From Waterburya agarophytonicola KI4 (GTDB taxonomy: Bacteria; Cyanobacteriota; Cyanobacteriia; Cyanobacteriales; Xenococcaceae): 64,000 nucleotides of DNA. The stretch lies in NCBI RefSeq assembly GCF_020640915.1, contig NZ_JADWDC010000007.1:1-64000 (forward strand), given 5' to 3'. The position numbers and the translations under genes were made by a program. Positions 54,787 through 63,449 of the stretch are shown here, piece by piece (within the stretch, counting starts at the first letter, position 1; each line of letters opens with the position of its first letter). Below the pieces are notes generated by a model, which saw nothing but the letters and a program-made list of their open reading frames with translations, made no database searches and was not told the DNA's origin.

Positions 54787-55749
54787 ATGTCCAACCTGAA
54801 AGGAAAAGTGGTACTAGTTACGGGGGCGACGCGGGGAGTTGGCAAGGGAATTGCGATCGCATTGGGAGAAGCAGGGGCGACAGTATATATTACAGGAAGG
54901 AGTTTAGAGTCCTCTGGGAAAGAATTATCGGGGAGTCTGGCTGAAACTCAAACAGCTATTGAAGAAGTTGGGGGTAAATGTATTCCCGTACAGGTAGATC
55001 ATAGTGATGACGAACAAGTGCGCCAACTTTTCGATCGCATTCAAACCGAACAAAAACAATTAGATTTGTTGGTCAATAATGTCTTTTCAGGAGTACGGGC
55101 AATTAGGGATGCTTATGGTAAGCCTTTTTGGCAAGCCGAACCCGAACTTTGGGATACGATTAATAATGTGGGTTTGCGGAGTCATTATGTTGCCAGTATC
55201 TACGCTGCTAGATTGATGAGCAAACAGAATACAGGAATTATTTGTACGATTTCTTCTTGGGGTGGCTTGTCTTATATCTTCGGTGCAGCTTATGGTGCGG
55301 GAAAATCGGCTTGCGATCGCTTGTCGTCGGATATGGCAGAAGAACTCAAACCAGATAATATTGCATCTATCTCTATTTGGCCTGGTATTGTCGGTACAGA
55401 ACAATTAACAGATTTTGCAACCGAAACCGATACAAATACTGTTGAGGGTGCTTGGGCGGATGGTTATAACTGGGAAACTCCCTTGTTAACAGGAAGAGCG
55501 ATCGCAGCTTTAGCCAGCGATCCTAATGTGATGGAATACACGGGCAAGATGCAGATCGTCGCCGAACTAGCCGAGAAATATAATTTAGTAGATCGAGATG
55601 GCAATCGCCCTGTATCTTTGCGTTCCTTGCGTTTCGTACTTCCTTTTGCTATTCCTGCTTTTAGGAAATATGCCAAGTTAATTCCTAATCTAAAATTGCC
55701 TTGGATCTTATTGCTTTGGGGAATGTTGAGATCGCCTAAAATTCATTAA
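54787..55749 (+). CDS. short-chain dehydrogenase/reductase
   Basis: A 320-residue SDR. The cofactor motif is TGATRGVGKGIA (residues 13-24), NNVFSG takes the place of the usual NNAG, and the catalytic tyrosine and lysine are in YGAGKSACDR (about residue 172), with the serine in ISSWGG. The ARG after the glycine motif suggests NADP use. It is longer than the 250-residue norm, with a C-terminal extension that ends in a hydrophobic segment (LPWILLLWGMLRS), so it may be membrane-associated. It resembles DHRS1-type reductases. Substrate unknown. Confidence 0.87.
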   Translation: MSNLKGKVVLVTGATRGVGKGIAIALGEAGATVYITGRSLESSGKELSGSLAETQTAIEEVGGKCIPVQVDHSDDEQVRQLFDRIQTEQKQLDLLVNNVFSGVRAIRDAYGKPFWQAEPELWDTINNVGLRSHYVASIYAARLMSKQNTGIICTISSWGGLSYIFGAAYGAGKSACDRLSSDMAEELKPDNIASISIWPGIVGTEQLTDFATETDTNTVEGAWADGYNWETPLLTGRAIAALASDPNVMEYTGKMQIVAELAEKYNLVDRDGNRPVSLRSLRFVLPFAIPAFRKYAKLIPNLKLPWILLLWGMLRSPKIH

Positions 55750-56038
55750 ATAAACTGCATCTAGTTTGAAACCAGGAGTTTTAAATTTTCATTCCGCACG
55801 TCAAAATGTAATATATTAACCCACCTTCTGCACGTCAGTTTATAATATGCGAAGTAATATAGTTTTTGTGATTATCGGCGATCGCATTACTGAAGAAGTT
55901 AATACTTGGCGATCGCTATTGCTACTGCATCAGATCCAGGAGACGATTCAAAAAGAGAAAGTAGTCTGTAATAATCCCACTATAATTGAAGGTTGGTTGC
56001 ATCGTCGTATAGTTAACCTGACTGAGATGAAGTGGTCT
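55750..56038. other. spacer before the TnpB remnant, with repeated GCACGTCA
   Basis: GCACGTCA occurs twice (about 55796 and 55832), each followed by an AT-rich stretch of similar composition. An open frame of 67 codons begins at 55847 and runs in phase into the TnpB remnant, but its residues do not look like TnpB or any family I know. It may be unrelated DNA joined to the remnant by deletion. Confidence 0.4.
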
Positions 56039-56365
56039 GAGCTTGGCTGAAAAGTAGTATTCGTTGATCCTCGTGGCACTAGCAGCAATGCTTATGATGG
56101 CAGCGGTAAAGTAAAACGAAGTAGTAAAAACTACGAACAAGCCATATTCAGTAGTGGTAAAAAGTACAATTGTGACTTGTCTGCTAGCTACAATATTGGC
56201 GCAAGATTTATTTATAAACTCTGTGGTGGAAACAGCCCAAAGGACTTACAAGGCAAAAGTTCCTGTAAGTCACTGAGAAGTCCAGTTACCCTTTCGATAT
56301 TATGGAGGTTGCCACCTTCTAATATTGTAGAGCAGGATACTCAGTCCTCGCGTCAGCAGGGCTGA
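56039..56365 (+). pseudogene. 3' remnant of an IS200/IS605-type tnpB gene
   Basis: The frame reads ELG, then TGA at 56048-56050, then KVVFVDPRGTSSNAYDGSGK and later KKYNCDLSASYNIGARFIYK, the C-terminal part of TnpB, the RNA-guided nuclease of IS200/IS605 elements. The DPRGTS...CDLSASYNIGA order is diagnostic, and the tail to TGA at 56363-56365 is that of cyanobacterial copies. The catalytic N-terminal two thirds are absent and an in-frame stop is present, so the protein is dead. Sequence just after it (to about 56400) may contain the end of the guide RNA region and the right end of the element. Confidence 0.78.
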
Positions 56366-56482
56366 GAGACTTCATGACAGTACAATAGGTACAATAGACA
56401 ACATAAAGATGTTATTACCACAGACCTGTACGGTAACCCACACTAAGAAAACCGTTGCCATAGGTAACCAACTTTAGCTAGA

Positions 56483-56509
56483 TTAGCACTCGGATGGTGA
56501 GAGTGCTAA
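56483..56509 (+). promoter_or_regulatory. CIRCE element of groESL
   Basis: TTAGCACTC, nine bases and GAGTGCTAA match the CIRCE operator consensus exactly. It is the binding site of the heat-shock repressor HrcA and lies 74 nt before the groES start. A weak promoter (TTGCCA at 56455, TAGATT at 56479) would place transcription start within the operator. Confidence 0.95.
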
Positions 56510-56583
56510 TCTAATAAAAGACGACTTTCACGCCTCGAAGAAACATTTAACCACAAGCGTCTAGATTATCTGGAGAATTTTGC

Positions 56584-56895
56584 ATGGCAGCTATTAGTAT
56601 CAACGTTACAACTGTAAAACCATTAGGCGATCGCGTATTTATCAAAGTCAGCGCAGCTGAAGAACAAACTGCTGGCGGAATCATCTTACCCGATGCAGCT
56701 AAAGAAAAACCTCAGGTAGGTGAAGTAGTTGGAGTTGGCCCTGGCAAACCCAAAGATGATGGCGGTCACACTCCTTTAGAAGTAAAAGTTGGCGATAAAG
56801 TCCTTTATTCCAAATACGCTGGGACTGACATCAAACTAGGTGGCGAAGATTATGTATTGCTATCTGAAAAAGATATTCTAGCAGCAGTTGCCTAG
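56584..56895 (+). CDS. groS: co-chaperonin GroES
   Basis: A 103-residue GroES. The N-terminal [23 protein letters not shown], the mobile-loop region with [16 protein letters not shown], and the end [13 protein letters not shown] are all typical. It caps GroEL in protein folding. It is the first gene of the CIRCE-controlled operon; groEL follows after 97 nt. Confidence 0.98.
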   Translation: MAAISINVTTVKPLGDRVFIKVSAAEEQTAGGIILPDAAKEKPQVGEVVGVGPGKPKDDGGHTPLEVKVGDKVLYSKYAGTDIKLGGEDYVLLSEKDILAAVA

Positions 56896-56992
56896 CTCAT
56901 AAATTGATTAATAATTGATGTGACAGCTAATAAAACATCAAGAATTTAAACTATTCACCCTTCGTTATTTCATCACAAGCAAATCAAGTTTT

Positions 56993-58618
56993 ATGGCTAA
57001 ATCTATAATCTATAACGACGAAGCTCGTCGCGCTTTAGAAAAAGGAATCGATCTACTGGCTGAAGCGGTAGCAGTCACTCTCGGTCCCAAAGGACGTAAT
57101 GTAGTCCTCGAAAAAAAATTTGGCGCGCCCCAAATTGTCAATGATGGAATAACCATCGCCAAAGAAATTGAATTAGAAGATCACATCCAAAATACAGGCG
57201 TATCCCTAATTCGTCAAGCTGCTTCCAAAACAAACGATGTTGCAGGAGACGGTACTACCACTGCGACAGTACTAGCTCACGCCATCGTTAAAGAAGGTCT
57301 GCGCAACGTAGCAGCAGGGGCAAACCCCATTGCCATCAAGCGTGGTATTGATAAAGCAATTGAGTTTCTTGTCGGCAAAATCGAAGAACAAGCTCAACCT
57401 GTAGGAGATTCTAAAGCGATCGCTCAGGTAGGAACAATTTCTGCGGGTAACGACCAAGAAGTTGGCGATATGATTGCTTTGGCGATGGATAAAGTCGGTA
57501 AAGAAGGAGTAATTTCTCTAGAAGAAGGTAAGTCCATGACTACCGAATTAGAAATTACTGAAGGGATGCGTTTTGATAAAGGTTATGTATCTCCTTACTT
57601 TGTAACCGATACAGAGCGTATGGAAGCTGCTTTAGAAGAGCCTTACATCTTGATTACCGACAAGAAAATAAACTTAGTACAGGATTTAGTACCCGTACTA
57701 GAACAAGTTGCTCGTGCAGGCAAGCCTTTGGTAATTATTGCCGAAGACATCGAGAAAGAAGCTCTAGCTACACTAGTAGTTAACCGTTTGCGCGGTGTCT
57801 TGAATGTGGCTGCCATTAAAGCTCCTGGTTTCGGCGATCGTCGCAAGCAAATGCTGGAAGATATTGCAGTCTTAACTGGCGGTCAGGTAATTTCTGAAGA
57901 TGCTGGTCTCAAATTAGAGACGGCTAAAGTAGAAATGCTGGGTACTGCTCGTCGCATTAATATTACTAAAGACAGCACTACTATCGTTGCAGAAGGTCAC
58001 GAAGAAGGAGTCAGAAAACGCTGCGAACAAATTCGTCGTCAAATGGAAGCGAGCGAATCTTCCTACGATAAAGAAAAGTTACAAGAGCGTCTGGCTAAAC
58101 TTTCTGGTGGTGTTGCTGTAATTAAAGTCGGCGCAGCAACGGAAACTGAAATGAAAGATCGAAAATTGCGTTTAGAAGATGCAATCAACGCGACTAAAGC
58201 AGCAGTAGAAGAAGGTATTGTTCCTGGTGGCGGTACTACTTTGGCTCACCTTGCTCCTAGCTTAGATGAATGGGCAAAAGCTAATCTTAAAGATGAAGGA
58301 TTAACTGGTGCGACTATTGTAGCCCGTGCTTTGACTGCTCCTTTGAAAAGAATTGCCGAAAACGCTGGTCAAAACGGTGCTGTAGTGGCAGAAAGAGTCA
58401 AAGAAAAAGAGTTAAGCATTGGTTATAATGCAGCTACAAACGAATATGTCAATATGTTTGAAGCTGGTATTGTTGACCCTGCCAAAGTAACTCGCTCTGC
58501 ATTACAAAATGCTGCTTCTATTGCAGGAATGATCTTAACTACTGAGTGTATTATCGTAGATAAACCAGAAAAAGATAAAGGTGCTGCTAGTGGCGGTGCT
58601 GGTGACTTTGATTATTAG
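56993..58618 (+). CDS. groL: chaperonin GroEL (operon copy)
   Basis: A 541-residue 60-kDa chaperonin. The ATP motif [15 protein letters not shown] (about residue 83) and the catalytic aspartate region are intact. The C-terminus ends [12 protein letters not shown] in place of the GGM repeat, as in the groESL-linked GroEL1 of cyanobacteria. Cyanobacteria usually carry a second, unlinked groEL. Control is by CIRCE/HrcA from the groES leader, and a terminator follows. Confidence 0.98.
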   Translation: MAKSIIYNDEARRALEKGIDLLAEAVAVTLGPKGRNVVLEKKFGAPQIVNDGITIAKEIELEDHIQNTGVSLIRQAASKTNDVAGDGTTTATVLAHAIVKEGLRNVAAGANPIAIKRGIDKAIEFLVGKIEEQAQPVGDSKAIAQVGTISAGNDQEVGDMIALAMDKVGKEGVISLEEGKSMTTELEITEGMRFDKGYVSPYFVTDTERMEAALEEPYILITDKKINLVQDLVPVLEQVARAGKPLVIIAEDIEKEALATLVVNRLRGVLNVAAIKAPGFGDRRKQMLEDIAVLTGGQVISEDAGLKLETAKVEMLGTARRINITKDSTTIVAEGHEEGVRKRCEQIRRQMEASESSYDKEKLQERLAKLSGGVAVIKVGAATETEMKDRKLRLEDAINATKAAVEEGIVPGGGTTLAHLAPSLDEWAKANLKDEGLTGATIVARALTAPLKRIAENAGQNGAVVAERVKEKELSIGYNAATNEYVNMFEAGIVDPAKVTRSALQNAASIAGMILTTECIIVDKPEKDKGAASGGAGDFDY

Positions 58619-58650
58619 AATCTTTAAGCTTATAGCTTGATAAGTCATAA

Positions 58651-58690
58651 AAGAGCTGTCCTGCAAATTTACGGGACAGCTTTTTGTTTT
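58651..58690 (+). terminator. rho-independent terminator of groESL
   Basis: AGCTGTCC and GGACAGCT form a GC-rich stem followed by TTTTTGTTTT, 35 nt after the groEL stop. Confidence 0.9.
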
Positions 58691-58694
58691 GCCT

Positions 58695-59240
58695 TTACTT
58701 TTTAAGAATGATACATCTAGTTTTTGGTCGCATGATCAAACCATCCTGTTCAAATTGATTTAGAATTTTTGTGACGGTAATTCTAGTCGTACCCAAGGCA
58801 TTTGCTAATTCTTGATGGGTTAATTTAAAGTCGATTAATTTTCCGTAGCTAACTATTCGACCAAATTTGCTTGCCAGCCAGGTTAAAAGCAACCACAGAC
58901 GTTGAGAAACTTTAGTATTGCGTACAATATAAATTAACTGTTGGGTTTGTTGCTGACAATAGATCATTTCTCTAGATAAACTTCCCCATTGAATGCGAGG
59001 AATTGCGATCGCTTTAACATCGCTTAGGCATCTCATTATATAAGGATCAACCTTTGATAAAGAATTTCCCACCACATCTTTGTTTCCCCAAAAGCCCAAA
59101 GTAATCGATGTACCATTTTGACCCTGGGTAAAGGTTTTGACTACCCCGCTAGTAATTAACCATAAGTAATCTACTTCTGTTGGTAGTTGCTCTCCGTCAA
59201 GAAAAAATGTTGTATTTTGTTGGCTTATTAGAGTTTGCAT
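58695..59240 (-). CDS. Crp/Fnr family transcriptional regulator
   Basis: A 181-residue regulator with a shortened N-terminal cyclic-nucleotide-binding-like beta-barrel and a C-terminal winged helix (LTHQELANALGTTRITVTKILNQF, about residues 143-166). The canonical cyclic-nucleotide pocket motif is not evident, so the effector is unknown and may not be cAMP. The N-terminal barrel is about 40 residues shorter than in Crp. It converges on groESL; its target genes are not indicated. Confidence 0.82.
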   Translation of the reverse strand: MQTLISQQNTTFFLDGEQLPTEVDYLWLITSGVVKTFTQGQNGTSITLGFWGNKDVVGNSLSKVDPYIMRCLSDVKAIAIPRIQWGSLSREMIYCQQQTQQLIYIVRNTKVSQRLWLLLTWLASKFGRIVSYGKLIDFKLTHQELANALGTTRITVTKILNQFEQDGLIMRPKTRCIILKK

Positions 59241-59356
59241 TAATTTATGATCGCATTACAGCTAGATTTAATTATTACTACACATTAAACCGTTTTTTTA
59301 ATGCTGTTTGTAATAAAAATTTACTAAATATCTCAACCAACCACCCCTTCTATGTT

Positions 59357-60799
59357 TTACGATAGACCGCTAAATAATTTTTGATAGTTGTTTTTGCCCG
59401 ATCTTGGTTCTTCTTTCACTTCAAAAGTTTTGTTGACTGCTGCGGGTAGATTCATTGCTTGAATACATAATTGAGCTACAGCATCTCGGCTCACTTGCCC
59501 CTTTAAATTATCTCCTTGTTCGGCATACAAAATCTTGTTTCCTGGCTGTTCGGTCAAAGCGCAGGGACGAATAATAGTATAAGTCAAACCACTGGCTTTG
59601 ATTACCTCTTCTCCTCTCAATTTCCAAGTTAATATTCCTCCCAATTGTTCGTTCATTGCTACGGCAGGGGGTTCGTTTTCTAGGTTGATTCCAGGACGAC
59701 TGGGGCGAGTAACTCCCGCCGAACTTACTTGTATGAATTGCGGTTTAACTTTGCCACCGTAGGCTTTAATCTGTTCGATCTCTATCGCAAACGAACCCGC
59801 TTCAAAATTGGGATTTAGCTCGCCGTCGTACTCAAACTTGCTTAACATTAACTGCATGGAATAGATTTTGCTAGCATCTATTTGACTGGCTTGAGAAACA
59901 GTTTTGGCTCGAAAAACAGGAATAAGATTTTTGAAGGGAATACGAATTGTCGTCGGGAAATTATAAACAGTGTCAAAGGAATGACAGTAACCCACACCAT
60001 CCCATTTGCCTTCGCAACGAGTAATAAACTTATAGCGTTTGCCATCACCAGTTACTTTTAATTCAATTCCTTCATAGTCAGATAGATCTAATGGGATAGA
60101 GAAATTGCGTGTGCGTACCGAAGCAAAGCCTCCATTGTTATCAGTAGAGACAACCCCCGAGAAAATAGCCTTATTATCTGCCAAGCGAATATTACTCTGG
60201 CTTACTCCTCCCATCACTACATCATCTACTGCACCCCACGTTTCTTTGATTTGGGCATTAGGATGAGTAAAATCAAAAATTAGTCTATCGTCAGCAGTAG
60301 GTATATGTTGAGCTACAACTTTTACTAAGTTTTTAATTCCCTCGTATTCTACTAATTCAGGAATATCTACGACTTCTGGTAAATAGAACTTGACTCCTTG
60401 ATAGTATTTTTCTCGTGTAGGGGTATCGCCTTCCACTGGCTGTACTTTTGTTCCCGTACAGCAAATTACCGCCCTAACTCCCCGCATCATGGCTGGCTTT
60501 AGGGTTTCGGGGATAGTAATATCTGCTTCAAATAGGTCTACCCCTTCTCCTAAGATATTTTTGGCTCGATTGATATCTCTAACTAAAGCTCGTACTTGGT
60601 AATTTTGTTCTAGTAGCCTTTTGACTACTCTTTTACCCACGCCACCCGTCGCACCAGCTACCAAAATTACCATATTTGTCTCTTGTTTAGATTTTATTGC
60701 TCGATCGCGTTGGAAGATTTTTTGCCAACAATTAATCACAGGAATGACATCAAAATAAATTAGAGTTTGCCATAGTCTGCCGAATTCCCATTTAGCCAC
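59357..60799 (-). CDS. NAD(P)-binding protein with inserted CIA30 domain
   Basis: A 480-residue protein. Residues 1-42 form a conserved lead (MAKWEFGRLWQTLIYFDVIP). Then comes an atypical SDR/NmrA-type Rossmann domain (VAGATGGVGKRVVKRLLEQ, about 48-66), split by a CIA30 domain (about 165-345, IFDFTHPNAQIKETWGAVDD...GVVSTDNNGGFASVRTR), followed by the end of the Rossmann domain (TYTIIRPCALTEQ). This fusion is common in cyanobacteria and plant plastids. CIA30 is known from complex I assembly, so a role in NDH or photosystem assembly is plausible but not shown. Confidence 0.87.
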   Translation of the reverse strand: MAKWEFGRLWQTLIYFDVIPVINCWQKIFQRDRAIKSKQETNMVILVAGATGGVGKRVVKRLLEQNYQVRALVRDINRAKNILGEGVDLFEADITIPETLKPAMMRGVRAVICCTGTKVQPVEGDTPTREKYYQGVKFYLPEVVDIPELVEYEGIKNLVKVVAQHIPTADDRLIFDFTHPNAQIKETWGAVDDVVMGGVSQSNIRLADNKAIFSGVVSTDNNGGFASVRTRNFSIPLDLSDYEGIELKVTGDGKRYKFITRCEGKWDGVGYCHSFDTVYNFPTTIRIPFKNLIPVFRAKTVSQASQIDASKIYSMQLMLSKFEYDGELNPNFEAGSFAIEIEQIKAYGGKVKPQFIQVSSAGVTRPSRPGINLENEPPAVAMNEQLGGILTWKLRGEEVIKASGLTYTIIRPCALTEQPGNKILYAEQGDNLKGQVSRDAVAQLCIQAMNLPAAVNKTFEVKEEPRSGKNNYQKLFSGLS

Positions 60800-60917
60800 A
60801 GTCTAGTCTCGCGAGGATTTTACTATTATTTTATACCCAAGCAACAGTAATGCCCGATGTCTAAATGAAACAACGGGCAGCTAGAGGAAATATTAATTTC
60901 TTAATTAGCGATCAAAC

Positions 60918-61766
60918 TTAAGCTTCTTCTTGCCTTGCTAAAAGAACGGGACAAGGAGCTTTGATTCTAATATAGTCGGATAACGAACTACCCAAGAGAC
61001 GCTCAATATCGGGTAAATTTTTGGCAATAGAGGGACGGCGTTCGGGAGAACCAAGAACTAACAAATCAATATTTCTGGCTTCCGCTAGAGAGCAAATTTT
61101 TTGTGCTGGTCTACCACCTGTTACTAAACATTGATAATCTATACCCATTCTTTTTACCTTGGCGATCGCAGGTGCTAAGATCGGATTATTCTCCATATCT
61201 TCTTTAGATAATGCCAAATTGGAGTCTAAATCGGGATTGACGCGAGTTAAGAGTATTTCTGCATCTTTATACCCCTGGAGCATAGCAAGGGTAACATCTA
61301 GAGCATAGCTAGCAGCAGGAGATTTATCGATCGCGACCATTACCCGTTTGAGCTTTTTGACGTAGATATCATCTTTAACCAACAGCATAGAACGCTCTGT
61401 CAATTGGAAGACGTACTGACTGACTGAATTACTCAAGATAGACTGTAACTTACCCAAGCCACGAGAACCCATAATAATCAAGCTCGCATCAATTTCTTGA
61501 GCAACTTTTAAAACCGTAGTTTTAGCTTCTCCTTCTTCGACTCTGTTAGAAACTTTCCCTCGGTCTATACCCAACTTAGTAATTAATTCTTCAATTTTAG
61601 ATTCAGCTTGTTCCTGGGCTGCTGATTCTTCTTCAGTAGTTTTGGGGGAAATGACTCGTAAAACCGTTACCTGAGAATTCTTCGTAGCGGGAAGCTCTAG
61701 CAAGATTTTGAGCATATCCTGAGCATTATCTGCGCCAGAGTCAGCATATAAAATTTTATTAAGCAT
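60918..61766 (-). CDS. tandem universal stress protein
   Basis: A 282-residue protein of two UspA domains (about 1-135 and 138-280). The first has the ATP-binding type motif GSRGLGKLQSILSNSVSQYV (G-2x-G-9x-G-S/T). The second has VLGSPERRPS, which departs from it, so only the first domain may bind ATP. Monocistronic, between the CIA30 and DUF3493 genes. Confidence 0.92.
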   Translation of the reverse strand: MLNKILYADSGADNAQDMLKILLELPATKNSQVTVLRVISPKTTEEESAAQEQAESKIEELITKLGIDRGKVSNRVEEGEAKTTVLKVAQEIDASLIIMGSRGLGKLQSILSNSVSQYVFQLTERSMLLVKDDIYVKKLKRVMVAIDKSPAASYALDVTLAMLQGYKDAEILLTRVNPDLDSNLALSKEDMENNPILAPAIAKVKRMGIDYQCLVTGGRPAQKICSLAEARNIDLLVLGSPERRPSIAKNLPDIERLLGSSLSDYIRIKAPCPVLLARQEEA

Positions 61767-61900
61767 TGTCAGCCTTAGAATTTTTGATGATTTGCAATTT
61801 GGTAATGATTCTAGATTACTGCCAATCCATACCCCAAATATTAACTTGAAGTATAAAACTTAATGACTGAATTTGATGCCCCGTATGGGATGGGTAAATT

Positions 61901-62188
61901 TTATTCTGGTTTGCTTTTACTTTCTAGACGAAATAAAAACACCATCAAAGCAACTACACCTATCTGAAGCAAAAAGTTAGATAAATTAGTTTGCCAATCT
62001 TGACCCGCTGCTAATTTTGCCAAGAATACAAACGCCCCAATTAAACCAGATGCACCAAAAGCTCCATAGATTGTTTTCCGCAAGCCTTTGTAGGGGGCTT
62101 TCGCCTCTGCCCGCAGACGAGCATATTTTTCAGGAGTGAGGTTGTTTTTTTTTGCCCTCGCTAATTCTTCTGGGGATAGTTTTACCAT
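61901..62188 (-). CDS. DUF3493 membrane protein
   Basis: A 95-residue protein with the DUF3493 signature: a charged N-terminus with LTPEKYARLRAEAKAPYKGL-like sequence and two hydrophobic helices (about 42-60 and 70-87). The family is conserved in cyanobacteria and chloroplasts, where a plant relative (LPA3) is linked to photosystem II assembly. It lies 130 nt downstream of petE on the same strand, but with no proof of co-transcription. Confidence 0.83.
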   Translation of the reverse strand: MVKLSPEELARAKKNNLTPEKYARLRAEAKAPYKGLRKTIYGAFGASGLIGAFVFLAKLAAGQDWQTNLSNFLLQIGVVALMVFLFRLESKSKPE

Positions 62189-62318
62189 TATTTAGATTTC
62201 GTAATTTTTTTAAAGATATATCAAAATATATAGAATATATTAACGAAAAAGGAGAGGTAAACCTAAACATGGCATCCCCTCCAATTAAATTTCGAGCTAA
62301 ATATTGCGCGATGGGAAA

Positions 62319-62678
62319 TTACTGAACTACAACCTTACCAACCATTCCTGCACCACGATGGGGTTCGCAATAGTAGGAATATTCACCAGCTTCGTTGAAA
62401 GTGCTTTCGTAGCCTTCTCCTGGGGAAAAAACTAAATTTTTGTGGGATTTGTCAGCAGCATTTTCAAACACTACGTTATGGGGAGACATTTTGTTGTTTG
62501 CCCACTTAACTGTATCTCCTTCTTTGATGGTTACAGTTGCAGGCTCAAACTTAAGCATTCCGCCGTCAGTACCCATTTTTACTTCTACAGTATTAGCCAT
62601 AGCGGGACTAACACTAAAGAAAAAGGTAGATACTACTAGTACTAGTGCGGACAATAACAAACTTATTTTTTTAGCCAT
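62319..62678 (-). CDS. petE: plastocyanin
   Basis: A 119-residue precursor of the copper protein that carries electrons from cytochrome b6f to photosystem I in the thylakoid lumen. A signal peptide of about 28 residues ends SPAMA. The mature chain has the copper ligands: His in KMSPHNVVF, then Cys, His and Met in [11 protein letters not shown]. It is divergent from petJ, the iron-dependent alternative carrier, across 273 nt. In many cyanobacteria the pair is switched by copper. Confidence 0.97.
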   Translation of the reverse strand: MAKKISLLLSALVLVVSTFFFSVSPAMANTVEVKMGTDGGMLKFEPATVTIKEGDTVKWANNKMSPHNVVFENAADKSHKNLVFSPGEGYESTFNEAGEYSYYCEPHRGAGMVGKVVVQ

Positions 62679-62711
62679 TTTGTTGAACTCTCTGTGTCAA
62701 ATATGATTTTT

Positions 62712-62825
62712 TGTAGTAAACATTCCTGAAAAATAGAGAATCGAGCATTAAAGCTGAATTCGGCTACTTTTATGGGAATTGAGTATTTTTTTCTTAGCTC
62801 TATTCCTGATAAATATATTACTACA
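62712..62825. promoter_or_regulatory. possible BlaI/PetR-type operator halves between petE and petJ
   Basis: TGTAGTAA (62712-62719) and its exact complement TTACTACA (62818-62825) resemble half-sites of BlaI/MecI-type repressors. Each is flanked by a related ATTCCTGA(A/T)AAAT stretch. PetR, the copper-linked regulator of petE and petJ in Synechocystis, belongs to that family. Assignment is inference. Confidence 0.4.
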
Positions 62826-62826
62826 G

Positions 62827-62892
62827 AAGTTTGACGAGTTGTAAAAGTTTGACAAGCTGTCTTTTGACATTCTTCCACTGCGATCGCACAAT
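62827..62892 (+). promoter_or_regulatory. tandem 16-bp repeat and likely petJ promoter
   Basis: AAGTTTGACGAGTTGT and AAGTTTGACAAGCTGT start 18 nt apart (62827 and 62845). They are followed by TTGACA (62864-62869), 17 nt, and CACAAT (62887-62892). This looks like a regulated sigma-70-type promoter about 60 nt before the petJ start. Confidence 0.5.
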
Positions 62893-62951
62893 TAGCGATC
62901 GATCCCAATCTACTATTTTGATTGAATTTTAAAACTTGGAGAGGAGAAACC

Positions 62952-63287
62952 ATGTTTGCCAGAATACTATCGACCTTAATGGCGTTTTTAACCGCAGCGA
63001 TGTTTGCCTTGGCAACTCCCGCTATCGCAGGAGATGCAGCTAGTGGTGCTAAAATTTTTAGTGCGAATTGCGCTGCTTGTCACGCTGGAGGCAACAACGT
63101 TGTTAATGGTGCAAAAACTTTAAAGAAAGATGCTTTAGAAAAATACGAAATGAATTCCATTGATGCTATTACTTATCAAGTAAACAACGGTAAAAACGCT
63201 ATGCCAGCTTTCAAAGGTCGTTTGACTGACGCTCAAATTGATGATGTCGCCACTTACGTCCTATCTCAATCCGAAGCAGGATGGTAA
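62952..63287 (+). CDS. petJ: cytochrome c6
   Basis: A 111-residue precursor of the soluble haem protein that replaces plastocyanin. The ATG at 62952 is preceded by GAGGAG and opens a standard signal peptide (MFARILSTLMAFLTAAMFAL, ending AIA). The haem motif CAACH is at about residues 39-43 of the precursor, and the axial methionine is in NAMPAF. A frame extension to 62922 is unlikely because the signal peptide would be preceded by charged residues. It is divergent from petE. Confidence 0.96.
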   Translation: MFARILSTLMAFLTAAMFALATPAIAGDAASGAKIFSANCAACHAGGNNVVNGAKTLKKDALEKYEMNSIDAITYQVNNGKNAMPAFKGRLTDAQIDDVATYVLSQSEAGW

Positions 63288-63329
63288 GAATAAGTAATAA
63301 GTAATAAGTATTTTTTGATTACTTCTTCA

Positions 63330-63370
63330 ATCCTCGATCGCCTGTTACAGATGATTGAGGATATTTTTTA
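63330..63370 (+). terminator. terminator after petJ
   Basis: ATCCTC (63330-63335) and GAGGAT (63357-63362) pair, followed by ATTTTTTAT. Confidence 0.6.
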
Positions 63371-63449
63371 TCTAAAATATTATCTATCTCAATCTAGTAA
63401 ACTAAGCAGAAGAAAGTGTTACAAGGCAAATAGTTTAAGGCTTAAAAAT

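Noticed and set aside
55847-56050. Separate 67-residue gene upstream of the TnpB remnant
   Set aside because: It has no recognisable family or ribosome-binding site and its last residues run into the TnpB fragment. It is treated as spacer DNA.
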